Assembly: GCA_034189035.1 (NCBI GenBank)
Contig: JAXHVA010000004.1
Span: forward strand, 35,322 to 99,321
DNA length: 64,000 nucleotides
Reading direction: 5' to 3'
Origin: JAUXFK01 sp034189035
GTDB taxonomy: Bacteria > Desulfobacterota > UBA8473
Part shown: positions 53,121 through 63,535 of the stretch, piece after piece
Numbering within the stretch: position 1 is the first letter of the stretch
How the letters are laid out: every line of letters begins with the position of its first letter
Position numbers and translations under genes: made by a program
The notes under the pieces: model-generated
The model's database searches: none
Seen by the model: only the letters and a program-made list of their open reading frames with translations
Told to the model about the DNA's origin: nothing

Positions 53121-56100
53121 ATGCGAAGGTTGTTTTTCATATTCATATTTGGATTGTTACTGCTGTTTATACGCCATGAGATATGGGCAAAACAAAACGA
53201 GGTAAATTATGTACCAGGAGAGCTGATTGTGAAGTTTCTCGATCTATCTGTTTATCCGGATACGTATCTGACCTCATCATTCGATGAGTTCCAAAAGAAG
53301 ATGGAAACCTTGGGGCTGATCTCTTTCAAACAGTTCATGGCTGATTCTCTTCCCTTTCGAAATTCAAATCGAGGTCTCAATTCTTTGCGATTGAAGAGGT
53401 TGTCACGTATATACAAAGCGCGGTTTCCAGCACAAAGGGACCTCTTTAAGATCATCAAAGAGCTAAAGAAGTCTCCGATTGTTGAATACGTTGAACCAAA
53501 CTATATATTCAAAGTCTGTACCACCCCTAATGATCCATATTTTAATAATCAGTGGGCATTGCATAACACCGGTCAGACCGGCGGTGTGAATGATGCGGAT
53601 ATCGATGCAATTGAGGCGTGGGATATTGAGCAGGGAGATCCGGGGGTGATCATTGCGATCATCGATACAGGAGTTGAATACGATCACGAAGATCTTGCAG
53701 GCAATATCTGGCAAAATCCAGGAGAGATTCCTGACGATGAGATTGACAACGACGGCAATGGATACATAGACGACATTATCGGATGGGATTTTGTTGATAC
53801 TACAGATACAGAATGTGCATTTGGCGAGGATTGTCAGGACTGGGATAATGACCCCATGGACAAGCAGGGGCACGGCACGCATGTGGCAGGAATAACAGCA
53901 GCAGCCTCAGATAATAGTATTGGTATTGCAGGTATTGCATGGAACTGTACGATCATGCCAGTAAGGGCAGGATACGAAACGCCTTCAGGTAATGGATCAT
54001 TGGAAAACGATGATTCTGCCGCGGCCATTGTTTATGCTGTTGAAAATGGGGCCTCTGTGATCAATCTGAGCTGGGGGGGATATCAGAAGTCCAACCTGGT
54101 TGAAGATGCGATAACCTTTGCTACGGAAAGTGGAGTGCTAATATGCGCTGCAGCAGGAAATGAGGAAACGAGTGATCCTCTATACCCAGCAGCATTGGAT
54201 AATCATGCTATCATCGCAGTAGGCGCTACCGATGACAGTGACTTATTTGCTGTGGCTTTCTCAAATTTTGGAGACTGGGTGGATGTCTCAGCTCCTGGTG
54301 ATGCGATATACAGCACCTATCTGAACGATTCATATATTGAGTTGAGCGGTACATCTATGGCTACCCCTGTTACTGCGGGTGTGGCTGCACTTTTATCCTC
54401 TTATTTCCCAAGCCTCTCTTCCTTTGAGCTGAAAGCGAGGATTATGCGTTCAGTGGATGTGCTTGGGAGTCTAAACGGAAAAAACATTACCTCCGGCAGA
54501 ATAAATCTCTATTCCGCGCTTATTGATACCTATACAACACCCCATATCTTATCGGTGACTCCGAATGCAGCCCATGAGACAGAACAGCTCACCCTGTTTG
54601 GCGACCGTTTCGGTTCTGTACAGGGCAGCGGGTATGTGAGTTTTCCCCCGGGTATAGAGGCACCGATTCTTTCATGGAGCAACTCAGTGATTGTATGCGA
54701 GGTTCCCATTGGGGCGGATACAGGCGACCTTACTGTCACCACATCAGAGGGAACCAGCAATGGATTTGGATTCACTGTTCTCATACCCTTCTATTATGAG
54801 ACATTGATAGGAAACGAGTTTTTAGGTGCAGGGGTTGCCCAGGGATGGCGAGCTGACGATCAATCATGGTCATACGATCTTCCCTTTACTTTTCCGTTCT
54901 TTGGCCAGGATTATGATAGTATGTTTATCTGTTCCAATGGCTTTATTGACTTTACAGACAGTACCCAGTCAGCCTCAAATTCGGATGAAGAGCTTATTAA
55001 AAGGGTAATAATTGCACCTTTATGGGATGACCTTGTTACGAACGGTACTTCCCAGACAGGTGAGGATATTTATATATACAGTCCCACTTCTGATTCTCTT
55101 TCCATCAGATGGGCAGGCGAGTTGTATGAGACTTCGGAGCCGGTCAATGTGGAAGCCATTCTCTATGAGGATGGGAGGATCAAGTTCAACTACGGAACGG
55201 GAAATACCAATTTAACTCCAACAATAGGTATATCCGGAGGGGGCAATGATACGTATCATTTCTCTACCTATAATAACCAAAGAGGTCTGAATCAGGTTCA
55301 GACGGTCCTTTTTACTCCAAATCAGCCGCCTGTAGCAGATGGAGGCCCTGATCAAATTGTTGAAGAGGGTGTCATAGTGACATTGGACGCCTCAAATTCT
55401 GATGATCCTGACGGCAGTATTACCTCTTATCTATGGGAACAGACAGGAGGAACAATAGTAACACTTTCCGACAGTGGAGCGGTTATGCCAACATTCACAG
55501 CACTGGACATTGGACCAGCCGGTGATTCTCTGATCTTTCGGTTGACCGTTACTGACAACGGAGGTCTTCAAGATGATGATACATGCATCGTTGATGTGAC
55601 ATGGGTCGATATAGGCCCGCCGACAGCTTATGCAGGCGGTGATCAGACAGTGAATGATGGGGCATTGGTTGCGCTGGACGGATCCGGATCGAATGATCCT
55701 GATCCTGATGATACCCTCTCTTATCTTTGGGCACAGACTGCTGGAACATCGGTAACACTTTCGAATAGTACAATTGTAAGTCCTGTATTCATTGCACCGG
55801 AAGTCGGGATCGGTGGTGAAACCCTTACTTTTGAGCTTACTGTTACAGACCAAAACACCTCCCAATCGATAGATACCTGCAATGTGAAAGTCACATGGGA
55901 GGATGACCCGCCAATAGCGAATGCCGGATTTAACCAGACAATAGATGAAGGGACTGTGGTGACATTGAATGGTTCTGGTTCGTATGATCCTGATCCTGGA
56001 GACGGGATTTCTTCGTATCAATGGACACAGTTGGACGAAGTAGGTGTAACCCTTTCGGATTCTTCAGTGGCTATGCCCACATTTACTGCGCCGGATGTAG

Positions 56101-57455
56101 GGCCAGGTGGTGAGATCCTTATATTTCGGTTGATAGTAAAAGACAATAGTGCACAGCAATCGACAGATACCTGCGTTGTCAATGTCAGATGGATCGATTT
56201 GGAGTTCCCGGTAGCCAATGCAGGGCCCGATCAGACAGTAGATGAAGGGACTGTGGTGACATTGAATGGTTCTGGTTCGTATGATCCTGATCCTGGAGAC
56301 GGGATTTCTTCGTATCAATGGACACAGTTGGACGGAGCGGGTGTAACCCTTTCGGATTCTTCGGTGGCTATGCCCACATTTACTGCGCTGGATGTAGGGC
56401 CAGGTGGTGAGACCCTTACGTTTCAGTTGAAGGTGACCGACAAAGGAGGTCTGCAATCTACAGATACCATCGTTGTTAATATTAGATGGCAGAACAATCC
56501 CCCCATAGCTGATGCAGGGTCTGATCAGACTGTTGATGAGGGAGATACGGTTGTGCTCGATGGCTCAGGTTCAATTGACATTGATGACGGGATTTCTTCG
56601 TATCAATGGACACAGTTGGACGGAGCGGGTGTAACCCTTTCGGATTCTTCGGTGGCTATGCCCACATTTACTGCGCTGGATGTAGGGCCAGGTGGTGAGA
56701 CCCTTACGTTTCAGTTGAAGGTGACCGACAAAGGGGGTCTGCAATCTATAGATACCATCGTTGTTAATATTAGATGGCAGAACAATCCCCCCATAGCTGA
56801 TGCAGGGTCTGATCAGACTGTTGATGAGGGAGATACGGTTGTGCTCGATGGCTCAGGTTCAACTGATATGGATGATGGAATCGATTCTTATCTATGGACA
56901 CAGATCGATGGCCAGGAAGTAACTCTTTCTGATAAGCAAGCGGTGAATTCCACATTCATTGCCCCGGATGTTGGATCGGATGGAGGATCTCTTACATTTC
57001 AGTTGAAGGTGACCGACAAGGGGGGGCTCAGATCCGTTGATGACTGTACGATTCAACTCACCTCTACAGATAGTGATGGTAACGGTGGTGGCGGGGATGA
57101 TGATGGGGGCAGCGATTTTTGCTTTATTGCTACTGCAGCATTTGGATCAAAGTTAGAGCCCAGCGTAATTATCCTGCGGGATTTCCGTGATATGTATCTT
57201 TTAAAGAATCGATTAGGACAGTCCGTTGTGTCTTTTTATTATAGATTTAGCCCGCCATTAGCCAAATCTATTGAAAAACATGATACACTAAAAGCCTGTG
57301 TTAGGGTAGGGTTAATGCCATTGGTCTTTGCAGTGTCTTTTATAATGAATTCATCTATCTTGGAAAAGATAATTGTCTTTGTCAGTCTGCCTGTTCTATT
57401 TTGGCGCATCGGAGTTTATTTTTATTATACACGAAGAAAACGGGCTGTTGCCTAA
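53121..57455 (+). CDS. Secreted S8 peptidase with PKD-like repeats and CFI-box C-terminus
   Basis: About 1444 aa. Signal peptide (MRRLFFIFIFGLLLLF then cleavage after IWA), propeptide to about residue 125, then a subtilisin domain with Asp in VIIAIIDTGVEYDHEDL, His in QGHGTHVAGI and Ser in LSGTSMATPVTAGVAAL. An IPT/TIG-like domain (HILSVTPNAAHETEQLTLFG) and a beta-rich region follow. Then come six PKD-like repeats, each starting like PPIADAGSDQTVDEGD, and CFIATAAFGSKLEPSVIILR, the CFI-box anchor domain, with two C-terminal hydrophobic helices. Repeats 4 to 6 are nearly identical at DNA level. ATG 53121 has AAGGAAGG at correct distance; ATG 53112 touches it. Likely an outer-surface protease; substrate unknown. 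Confidence 0.92.
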   Translation: MRRLFFIFIFGLLLLFIRHEIWAKQNEVNYVPGELIVKFLDLSVYPDTYLTSSFDEFQKKMETLGLISFKQFMADSLPFRNSNRGLNSLRLKRLSRIYKARFPAQRDLFKIIKELKKSPIVEYVEPNYIFKVCTTPNDPYFNNQWALHNTGQTGGVNDADIDAIEAWDIEQGDPGVIIAIIDTGVEYDHEDLAGNIWQNPGEIPDDEIDNDGNGYIDDIIGWDFVDTTDTECAFGEDCQDWDNDPMDKQGHGTHVAGITAAASDNSIGIAGIAWNCTIMPVRAGYETPSGNGSLENDDSAAAIVYAVENGASVINLSWGGYQKSNLVEDAITFATESGVLICAAAGNEETSDPLYPAALDNHAIIAVGATDDSDLFAVAFSNFGDWVDVSAPGDAIYSTYLNDSYIELSGTSMATPVTAGVAALLSSYFPSLSSFELKARIMRSVDVLGSLNGKNITSGRINLYSALIDTYTTPHILSVTPNAAHETEQLTLFGDRFGSVQGSGYVSFPPGIEAPILSWSNSVIVCEVPIGADTGDLTVTTSEGTSNGFGFTVLIPFYYETLIGNEFLGAGVAQGWRADDQSWSYDLPFTFPFFGQDYDSMFICSNGFIDFTDSTQSASNSDEELIKRVIIAPLWDDLVTNGTSQTGEDIYIYSPTSDSLSIRWAGELYETSEPVNVEAILYEDGRIKFNYGTGNTNLTPTIGISGGGNDTYHFSTYNNQRGLNQVQTVLFTPNQPPVADGGPDQIVEEGVIVTLDASNSDDPDGSITSYLWEQTGGTIVTLSDSGAVMPTFTALDIGPAGDSLIFRLTVTDNGGLQDDDTCIVDVTWVDIGPPTAYAGGDQTVNDGALVALDGSGSNDPDPDDTLSYLWAQTAGTSVTLSNSTIVSPVFIAPEVGIGGETLTFELTVTDQNTSQSIDTCNVKVTWEDDPPIANAGFNQTIDEGTVVTLNGSGSYDPDPGDGISSYQWTQLDEVGVTLSDSSVAMPTFTAPDVGPGGEILIFRLIVKDNSAQQSTDTCVVNVRWIDLEFPVANAGPDQTVDEGTVVTLNGSGSYDPDPGDGISSYQWTQLDGAGVTLSDSSVAMPTFTALDVGPGGETLTFQLKVTDKGGLQSTDTIVVNIRWQNNPPIADAGSDQTVDEGDTVVLDGSGSIDIDDGISSYQWTQLDGAGVTLSDSSVAMPTFTALDVGPGGETLTFQLKVTDKGGLQSIDTIVVNIRWQNNPPIADAGSDQTVDEGDTVVLDGSGSTDMDDGIDSYLWTQIDGQEVTLSDKQAVNSTFIAPDVGSDGGSLTFQLKVTDKGGLRSVDDCTIQLTSTDSDGNGGGGDDDGGSDFCFIATAAFGSKLEPSVIILRDFRDMYLLKNRLGQSVVSFYYRFSPPLAKSIEKHDTLKACVRVGLMPLVFAVSFIMNSSILEKIIVFVSLPVLFWRIGVYFYYTRRKRAVA
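56298..56864 (+). repeat. 288-bp near-identical tandem repeat inside the peptidase gene
   Basis: The stretch from 56298 is repeated from 56586 with only two differences noticed over about 279 bp (AAAGGAGG versus AAAGGGGG; CTACAG versus CTATAG). A third, less similar copy of its first part begins near 55947. This indicates recent duplication or gene conversion of the PKD-like domains. Confidence 0.85.
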
Positions 57456-57491
57456 ACTGTGTTACCCATATCCTTATTTCGGGATAAGCGA

Positions 57492-59720
57492 ATGGATACC
57501 AAAGACTCTTCAAAGAACAACAATCAGGAATTAAAGAGGCGAAAACGGGAACGTTTTATAATCCTGTTTGCGTCTGTATTAATCGTCTTTCTTACTTATC
57601 TGCTGTTTCATTCATCAAAGGTGAACAATCAGCTTTTTATTCCTGATAATATCTTTGTATTTGGGTTGATAAATATCAATGTGGTTTTACTATTGCTTGT
57701 AGCTTTTCTCGTGGTAAGGAATATAGTAAAACTCGTTTTCGAAAGAAAGAAGAATATACTCGGTTCCAAGCTACGTACAAGGTTTGTTTTAGCTTTTGTG
57801 AGTCTATCGATTGTACCAACTGTTCTGTTGTTTTTTGTAGCCGCTGGATTTATAACCAACAGCATAGAGAATTGGTTTAGCATTCAGGTTGAAAATGCCC
57901 TTCAGGAATCCCTTACAGTTGCACAGGCGTATTATCAGAATTCTGCAGACAATGCCTTGGAATATGCAAGACAGATAAGCCGTGATATTTCAGAAGAAAA
58001 ACTCTACAAACCAAGGAGGATCAATGCCTTAAAGAGGTTTGTAAAATCTAAATTGGATCAGTACAATCTTTCAAAAATAGAGGTATTTTCGAACAAGGGA
58101 ACAACCATAGTAAAAGTGGTTAACCTAGGGATACCCACTGAGAATACCACAATGAAAGAGCCTGAAATGGTGGAGCAAGGGTTAAAGGGCAGGGATATTA
58201 CTAAGATAGTATCTTCTGGGGGTGGAGAGATCATCCAGGGGGTAGTTCCTGTCTATTCTAGAGGAAATGAAAGAACCGTTGGTGTGATAATTGTAAACTA
58301 TTTTGTGCCACAGAGTCTGGTTGCCAAAATGGCAGAGATATCTTCGACTTTCGCACAGTATATGCAACTCAAGATGTTAAAGAACCCGATAAAGACGAGC
58401 TACTTTGTCACCTTATCCATTGTGACTTTACTTATAGTATTTTCTGCTATTTGGTTCGGTTTTTATCTAGCTAAGGAGATTACTGTACCAGTTCAAAGAC
58501 TGGCGGATGGAATTCATGAAGTTGCGAATGGAAATTTAGACTTCCATTTGGAAGTTGTTGCTGATGATGAGATCGGCAGTCTTATGAATTCTTTTAATAA
58601 GATGACTGGTGATTTAAAGGCCAGTAAATCTATGCTTGAACAGGCAAATATTGGATTGAAGGATTCCAATATAGAACTGGATCAACGCAGAAGGTATATG
58701 GAGATCGTGTTAAAGAATATAGAGGCTGGTGTGATTTCTATCGACCAAGAAGGCAAGATCAGTACGATGAATAAATCGGCAGAAAAGATGTTTGGGATAA
58801 AAGCTGAGCATGTTATAGGCAAGAGTTATAATGAGGTGTTTGCGCCCCAATACATGAAAGAAATAAGAAACTTGTTAGAAGAGGTCACCGGCTTTGGGAG
58901 TGTAACGATAAATCGGCAGGTCGCCTTGTCTTTACCCGATGAAGAATTGATTTTATTTGTAAGTGTTTCCATATTAAAGGATGAGGATGGAAACTATTTA
59001 GGCCAGGTTGTGGTCTTTGATGATTTAACGCAACTCCAAAAGGCACAAAGAGCAGCAGCATGGCGAGAAGTGGCGAAACGCATTGCCCATGAGATTAAAA
59101 ATCCCTTAACCCCTATACAACTTTCTGCTCAGAGGTTAAGAAAAAGGTATCTCAATCAATTTTCTGAAAATGGAAAGGTCTTTGACGAGTGTACCAGTAC
59201 GATCATCGATCAAGTTGAAGAGTTAAAGAATCTGGTAAACGAGTTTTCAAGCTTTGCTCGTTTGCCCACAACAGTTGTTCATCCAAATGATATTAATAAG
59301 ATAATTAGAGAAACCCTTATTCTATATAGAGAAGCGCATAAGAATATACGATTTGAGTTTAAAGAGAGCCTTGATTTGCCTCCTTTTGAATTAGATCGAG
59401 AACAGGTCAGAAGGGTAATAATCAATCTTTTGGATAATGCTGTTGATTCAATAGAGGAAAAGGGAGATGTTGCGATAGAGACCCACTATGATTTTGACTT
59501 AGAAGTCGCAAGAATAGAGATCGCCGATAATGGTTGTGGGGTTCCCAATGTTGAAATATCGAAGCTGTTTGAACCATATTTTTCTACGAAAAAATTAGGG
59601 ACTGGTTTAGGTTTGTCTATTGTCAATACAATAATATCCGATCATAATGGATATATACGGGTAAAAGAAAATCAGCCCAGGGGGTCCAGATTTATCATTG
59701 AATTACCAATAAGGATTTAA
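57492..59720 (+). CDS. ntrY: NtrY-type sensor histidine kinase
   Basis: About 742 aa. Three or four N-terminal hydrophobic helices, a periplasmic-type region, HAMP (GFYLAKEITVPVQRLADGIH), PAS domain (IEAGVISIDQEGKISTMNKS) and histidine kinase: phospho-His in VAKRIAHEIKNPLTPIQLSA, N box NLLDNAVDSIEEKGD, G boxes ADNGCGVP and TGLGLSIV. The gene is directly followed by the response regulator (1-bp gap). The frame extends to GTG 57459; ATG 57492 is preferred but no strong ribosome site marks either. The signal is unknown; nitrogen or redox control is the family guess. Confidence 0.92.
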   Translation: MDTKDSSKNNNQELKRRKRERFIILFASVLIVFLTYLLFHSSKVNNQLFIPDNIFVFGLININVVLLLLVAFLVVRNIVKLVFERKKNILGSKLRTRFVLAFVSLSIVPTVLLFFVAAGFITNSIENWFSIQVENALQESLTVAQAYYQNSADNALEYARQISRDISEEKLYKPRRINALKRFVKSKLDQYNLSKIEVFSNKGTTIVKVVNLGIPTENTTMKEPEMVEQGLKGRDITKIVSSGGGEIIQGVVPVYSRGNERTVGVIIVNYFVPQSLVAKMAEISSTFAQYMQLKMLKNPIKTSYFVTLSIVTLLIVFSAIWFGFYLAKEITVPVQRLADGIHEVANGNLDFHLEVVADDEIGSLMNSFNKMTGDLKASKSMLEQANIGLKDSNIELDQRRRYMEIVLKNIEAGVISIDQEGKISTMNKSAEKMFGIKAEHVIGKSYNEVFAPQYMKEIRNLLEEVTGFGSVTINRQVALSLPDEELILFVSVSILKDEDGNYLGQVVVFDDLTQLQKAQRAAAWREVAKRIAHEIKNPLTPIQLSAQRLRKRYLNQFSENGKVFDECTSTIIDQVEELKNLVNEFSSFARLPTTVVHPNDINKIIRETLILYREAHKNIRFEFKESLDLPPFELDREQVRRVIINLLDNAVDSIEEKGDVAIETHYDFDLEVARIEIADNGCGVPNVEISKLFEPYFSTKKLGTGLGLSIVNTIISDHNGYIRVKENQPRGSRFIIELPIRI

Positions 59721-59721
59721 C

Positions 59722-61083
59722 ATGAAAAGGAGTATATTGATCGTCGACGATGAAAAGAGTATCAGAAATGCATTGAGTGGTGTATTGGATGACGAAGGTT
59801 TTCATGTCTGCTCAGCAAGTGACGGTATGGAAGCGATTCGTAAGGTTGAAAGAGAAAATCCTGATTTAGTGCTTCTCGATATCTGGATGGAAGGGATGGA
59901 TGGAATTGAGGTTTTAAAGAAGCTAAAAGCGATATCTCCAAATCTTTTGATTATTATGATTTCAGGGCACGGAACCATAGAGACAGCGGTAAAGGCTACA
60001 AAGCTTGGGGCATATGATTTTATCGAAAAACCATTATCTCTTGATAAGGTTGTATTAACGATAAACCGTGCGCTCAATTTCCAGCAGTTGGAAAAGGAGA
60101 ACGAAATACTGCGTAATAAAATTCATAAAAATTATAAAATTATCGGCAATAGTGATGTTGTCGTTAAATTAAAGCAGCAGATTGAGATCGCTGCCCCGAC
60201 CAACGGGTGGATATTAATTACGGGAGAAAACGGTACAGGAAAAGAACTGGTAGCACGTTCAATCCATAGGAAGAGTCTCAGGTCTGACAAACCATTTGTT
60301 GAAGTGAACAGTGCTGCAATTCCGGAAGAATTGATAGAAAGCGAACTTTTCGGCTATGAGAAGGGGGCGTTTACAGGGGCAGTATCCCAGAAGAAGGGCA
60401 AATTCGATATGGCAAATGGTGGTACGATATTTTTAGATGAGATAGCGGATATGAGTCTTAAGACCCAGGCAAAGATACTGAGGATACTTCAGGAACAAGA
60501 GTATGAAAGAGTAGGTGGAACAAAAAGCATCCATGTCGATGTGAGGGTAATCGCTGCTACCAATAGAGACCTGAAGGAAGAAATGGAGCGAGGGAACTTT
60601 CGAGAAGATCTCTATTATAGATTGAACGTTATCCCCCTTGAGGTTCCTCCTCTGAGGAAAAGAAAAGAAGATATACCTGTATTGGTCTCTCAATTTTTAA
60701 AAGAATTCTGTGCAGAAAACCATAAAGAGCAAAAGGCGTTGTCAAAAGAAGCTCTGGATATGTTAACGGAGTATAATTGGCCGGGGAATGTCAGAGAGTT
60801 GAAGAATATCGTTGAAATGCTAGTAATAATGACCCCAGAAGTAGTGGTATCAGCTGGAGATATCCCCGTTTCGATTAGAAGAGAACTCAATGAAGAGAAG
60901 AAGGAGAATCTCTATGAGTACGATTCCTTAAAGGCTGCCAGGGAGGAATTTGAAAAGCAGTTTATCATAGAAAAACTCAAGGAGTTTGATGACAATGTGT
61001 CAAAGACAGCCCTAGCAATAGGTGTTGAAAGAAGCCATTTGCACAGAAAGATTAAGAACTTGGGTATAGAAATGGAAAAGTAG
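59722..61083 (+). CDS. ntrX: NtrX-type sigma-54 response regulator
   Basis: 453 aa. Receiver domain ILIVDDEKSIRNALSGVLDD with phospho-Asp in LVLLDIWMEGMDG; AAA+ sigma-54 domain with Walker A LITGENGTGKELVARSI, GAFTGA loop in YEKGAFTGAV, Walker B FLDEIADMSLKTQA; C-terminal Fis-type helix-turn-helix (KTALAIGVERSHLHRKIKNL). It activates sigma-54 promoters when phosphorylated by NtrY. All motifs are intact. Confidence 0.95.
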   Translation: MKRSILIVDDEKSIRNALSGVLDDEGFHVCSASDGMEAIRKVERENPDLVLLDIWMEGMDGIEVLKKLKAISPNLLIIMISGHGTIETAVKATKLGAYDFIEKPLSLDKVVLTINRALNFQQLEKENEILRNKIHKNYKIIGNSDVVVKLKQQIEIAAPTNGWILITGENGTGKELVARSIHRKSLRSDKPFVEVNSAAIPEELIESELFGYEKGAFTGAVSQKKGKFDMANGGTIFLDEIADMSLKTQAKILRILQEQEYERVGGTKSIHVDVRVIAATNRDLKEEMERGNFREDLYYRLNVIPLEVPPLRKRKEDIPVLVSQFLKEFCAENHKEQKALSKEALDMLTEYNWPGNVRELKNIVEMLVIMTPEVVVSAGDIPVSIRRELNEEKKENLYEYDSLKAAREEFEKQFIIEKLKEFDDNVSKTALAIGVERSHLHRKIKNLGIEMEK

Positions 61084-61116
61084 AGAACAAAAAAGTGAAA
61101 GATTGGAGGATTTTAA

Positions 61117-62775
61117 ATGTCTGAACCTATTGATTTGAAAGAAGAACTTAGCAGATGGAACGAGAGTGTAAAGAAAGCAACAAGTAAATATCCAGAGCGC
61201 AAAGAGAACTTTGAGAGTACATCTGGAATAGAATTAAAGAGGATCTTTACTCCGTTGGATATTGAGGGGCTGGACTATCTTAATGATATAGGATTTCCAG
61301 GCAAGTATCCTTTTACAAGAGGCGTCCAACCCACTATGTACCGTGGAAGATTTTGGACAATGAGGCAGTATGCAGGTTTTGGAAATGCAGAGGATACGAA
61401 TAAGCGTTATAAGTATCTTTTAGGACAAGGTCAGACTGGTCTAAGTGTTGCATTTGATCTGCCTACTCAGATAGGTTATGATTCGGATCATCCATTAAGC
61501 CTAGGTGAGGTGGGTAAATGTGGGGTCGCTATTGACTCACTAGAGGATATGGAAACCCTTTTTGATGAGATTCCTCTCGACAAGGTCAGCACATCAATGA
61601 CTATTAATTCTACATCAGCAATTTTACTTGCAATGTATATAGGTGTAGCTGAGAAACAGGGAGTAGCCTTAGATAAACTTACAGGGACGATACAAAATGA
61701 TATTCTGAAGGAGTATGTTGCAAGAGGGACATATATCTTTCCTCCAAGAGAATCGATGAGGGTAATTACAGATATCTTTTCATTTTGCAAAGACAATATG
61801 CCTCGCTGGAATACGATTAGTATAAGTGGGTATCATATTCGAGAAGCTGGATCTTCTGCTGTTCAAGAGGTTGCTTTTACATTGGTCAATGGTATTGCTT
61901 ATGTTGATGCTGCCATTCAGGCTGGGCTTAATGTTGATGACTTCGCTTCTCGTCTTTCCTTCTTCTTTAACTCACATAACAATATTATCGAGGAAGTGGC
62001 AAAGTTCAGAGCAGCTAGGAGGATGTGGGCGAAGATAATGAAAGAGAGGTTTCATGCACAAAAAGACAAATCATGCATGTTACGGTTTCATACGCAGACA
62101 GCTGGGTGCACGCTTACTGCTCAGCAGCCGATTAATAATATCGTCAGGGTTGCATTCCAGGCTTTGGCCGCTGTTTTAGGTGGTACCCAATCTCTCCATA
62201 CAAATTCCTTTGATGAAGCCCTGGCACTCCCCTCTGAAGATGCGGTACGAACAGCCTTGCGAACTCAACAGATTATTGCCCATGAAAGTGGTGTGGCTGA
62301 TATCGTAGATGTCTTAGCAGGTTCTTATGCACTCGAAGCATTAACGGATACGATTGAAAAGAAGGCAACTGAATATATTGAGAAAATAGATTCACTTGGA
62401 GGTGCGATTAAGGCGATAGAGGCCGGTTATATACAAAAAGAGATTGGTGATAGTGCATTTCAATATCAGATAGATGTGGAAAAGGAAGCGAGTATTATCG
62501 TAGGTTTAAATAAGTTTCATATAGAAGAACAGCCTCCGTCGAATCTATTAAAGGTAAATCAAGAGGTTGGCAGATTACAGAGTGAGAAGTTAGAGAAGTT
62601 AAAGAGCCAAAGGGATAGTGCAAAGCTTCAAAAGACGCTGAAAGACCTCGAAAGTGTGGCAAAGGGAGATGGAAACCTGATACCAAACATATTAGAAGCT
62701 GTGAGAAACTATGCAACGCTTGGTGAAATCACGGATATACTCAGGGATGTTTTTGGTGAGTATCGAGAGACGTAG
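61117..62775 (+). CDS. Methylmalonyl-CoA mutase, large subunit (N-terminal type)
   Basis: 552-aa catalytic subunit without the B12-binding domain, so a separate small subunit must exist elsewhere. It has RGVQPTMYRGRFWTMRQYAG, SVAFDLPTQIGYDSDHPL, TSMTINSTSA, RFHTQTAGCTLTAQQP and QSLHTNSFDEALALPSE, the normal blocks for acyl-CoA mutases. Substrate selection (methylmalonyl versus isobutyryl or ethylmalonyl) cannot be fixed with certainty but the TMR-type block fits methylmalonyl-CoA. GGAGGATTTTAA precedes the ATG. Needs the cofactor that CobO helps to make. It ends overlapping the convergent hydrolase by 35 bp. Confidence 0.92.
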   Translation: MSEPIDLKEELSRWNESVKKATSKYPERKENFESTSGIELKRIFTPLDIEGLDYLNDIGFPGKYPFTRGVQPTMYRGRFWTMRQYAGFGNAEDTNKRYKYLLGQGQTGLSVAFDLPTQIGYDSDHPLSLGEVGKCGVAIDSLEDMETLFDEIPLDKVSTSMTINSTSAILLAMYIGVAEKQGVALDKLTGTIQNDILKEYVARGTYIFPPRESMRVITDIFSFCKDNMPRWNTISISGYHIREAGSSAVQEVAFTLVNGIAYVDAAIQAGLNVDDFASRLSFFFNSHNNIIEEVAKFRAARRMWAKIMKERFHAQKDKSCMLRFHTQTAGCTLTAQQPINNIVRVAFQALAAVLGGTQSLHTNSFDEALALPSEDAVRTALRTQQIIAHESGVADIVDVLAGSYALEALTDTIEKKATEYIEKIDSLGGAIKAIEAGYIQKEIGDSAFQYQIDVEKEASIIVGLNKFHIEEQPPSNLLKVNQEVGRLQSEKLEKLKSQRDSAKLQKTLKDLESVAKGDGNLIPNILEAVRNYATLGEITDILRDVFGEYRET

Positions 62776-63535
62776 AATCGACTTTTTTTAACCAATAGAT
62801 GGCGCCATTCATTGCTTCTTCGTGTATACGAAGCCTATGAGAAGCCCCATCAACTATAAGTATATCTCTGGGATTTTTAGCTTTTTCGTAGAGTTTCCAT
62901 GCATGACCGATATCAACGACTTCGTCATTTGACCCGTGTATTATAAGAATGGGCCTGGGGGAGATTTTGTCAACCCATCTTATTGGACTGATTTTTTTAA
63001 AACCAGCTAACCATTCTTTTAAAGAGGGGGGATAGGTCTGTTCCCTTATTATTCCTATCCCCCTTGCTTGGTTGATGAATAACGCTACCTTTTCAGGTTC
63101 ATTAATAAAATTGAACTCTGATGGACATGCACACGTCACTAAATGGGAGATCCTCTTGTCTTGAGCAGTTACAAACATAGATACCGCTGCTCCTCCACTG
63201 AATCCCATTAATGAGATGCGTTCTTTGTCTACCCAAGGTTGCTTAAAGAATGAATCGATAACAGCGGTTAAGTCCCTGGCCCAACCACTGATGTCGAAAT
63301 TTCCATCACTCTCTCCCGCCCCCCTGAAGTTAAAAATCAATACAACGAAACCCTCCTTACAGAACTTTTGAGCAAGGAGTTTGTAGCCTCTATCTTTTAG
63401 GTCTTTAATCCTTCCGGGAATACCATGACACAGACAAATTCCTGGATAGAGGATTCTTCTCGTGCTTTTTGGAATATAATACTCACCTCGTATACGCAAA
63501 CCATCCACTACTAAAAAAAATGTCTCTTTCTCCAT
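62741..63535 (-). CDS. Alpha/beta hydrolase (dienelactone-hydrolase-like)
   Basis: 264 aa, serine-hydrolase fold: oxyanion block ICLCHGIPG near residue 34, nucleophile elbow SLMGFSGGAAVSMF near residue 107, acid residue in ILIIHGSNDEVVDI and the terminal His in DGASHRLRIHEEA. No signal peptide. The gene converges on the mutase gene and its 3' end overlaps it by 35 bp; substrate unknown, an ester or peptide bond of a small molecule. Confidence 0.88.
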   Translation of the reverse strand: MEKETFFLVVDGLRIRGEYYIPKSTRRILYPGICLCHGIPGRIKDLKDRGYKLLAQKFCKEGFVVLIFNFRGAGESDGNFDISGWARDLTAVIDSFFKQPWVDKERISLMGFSGGAAVSMFVTAQDKRISHLVTCACPSEFNFINEPEKVALFINQARGIGIIREQTYPPSLKEWLAGFKKISPIRWVDKISPRPILIIHGSNDEVVDIGHAWKLYEKAKNPRDILIVDGASHRLRIHEEAMNGAIYWLKKVDSTSLDTHQKHP

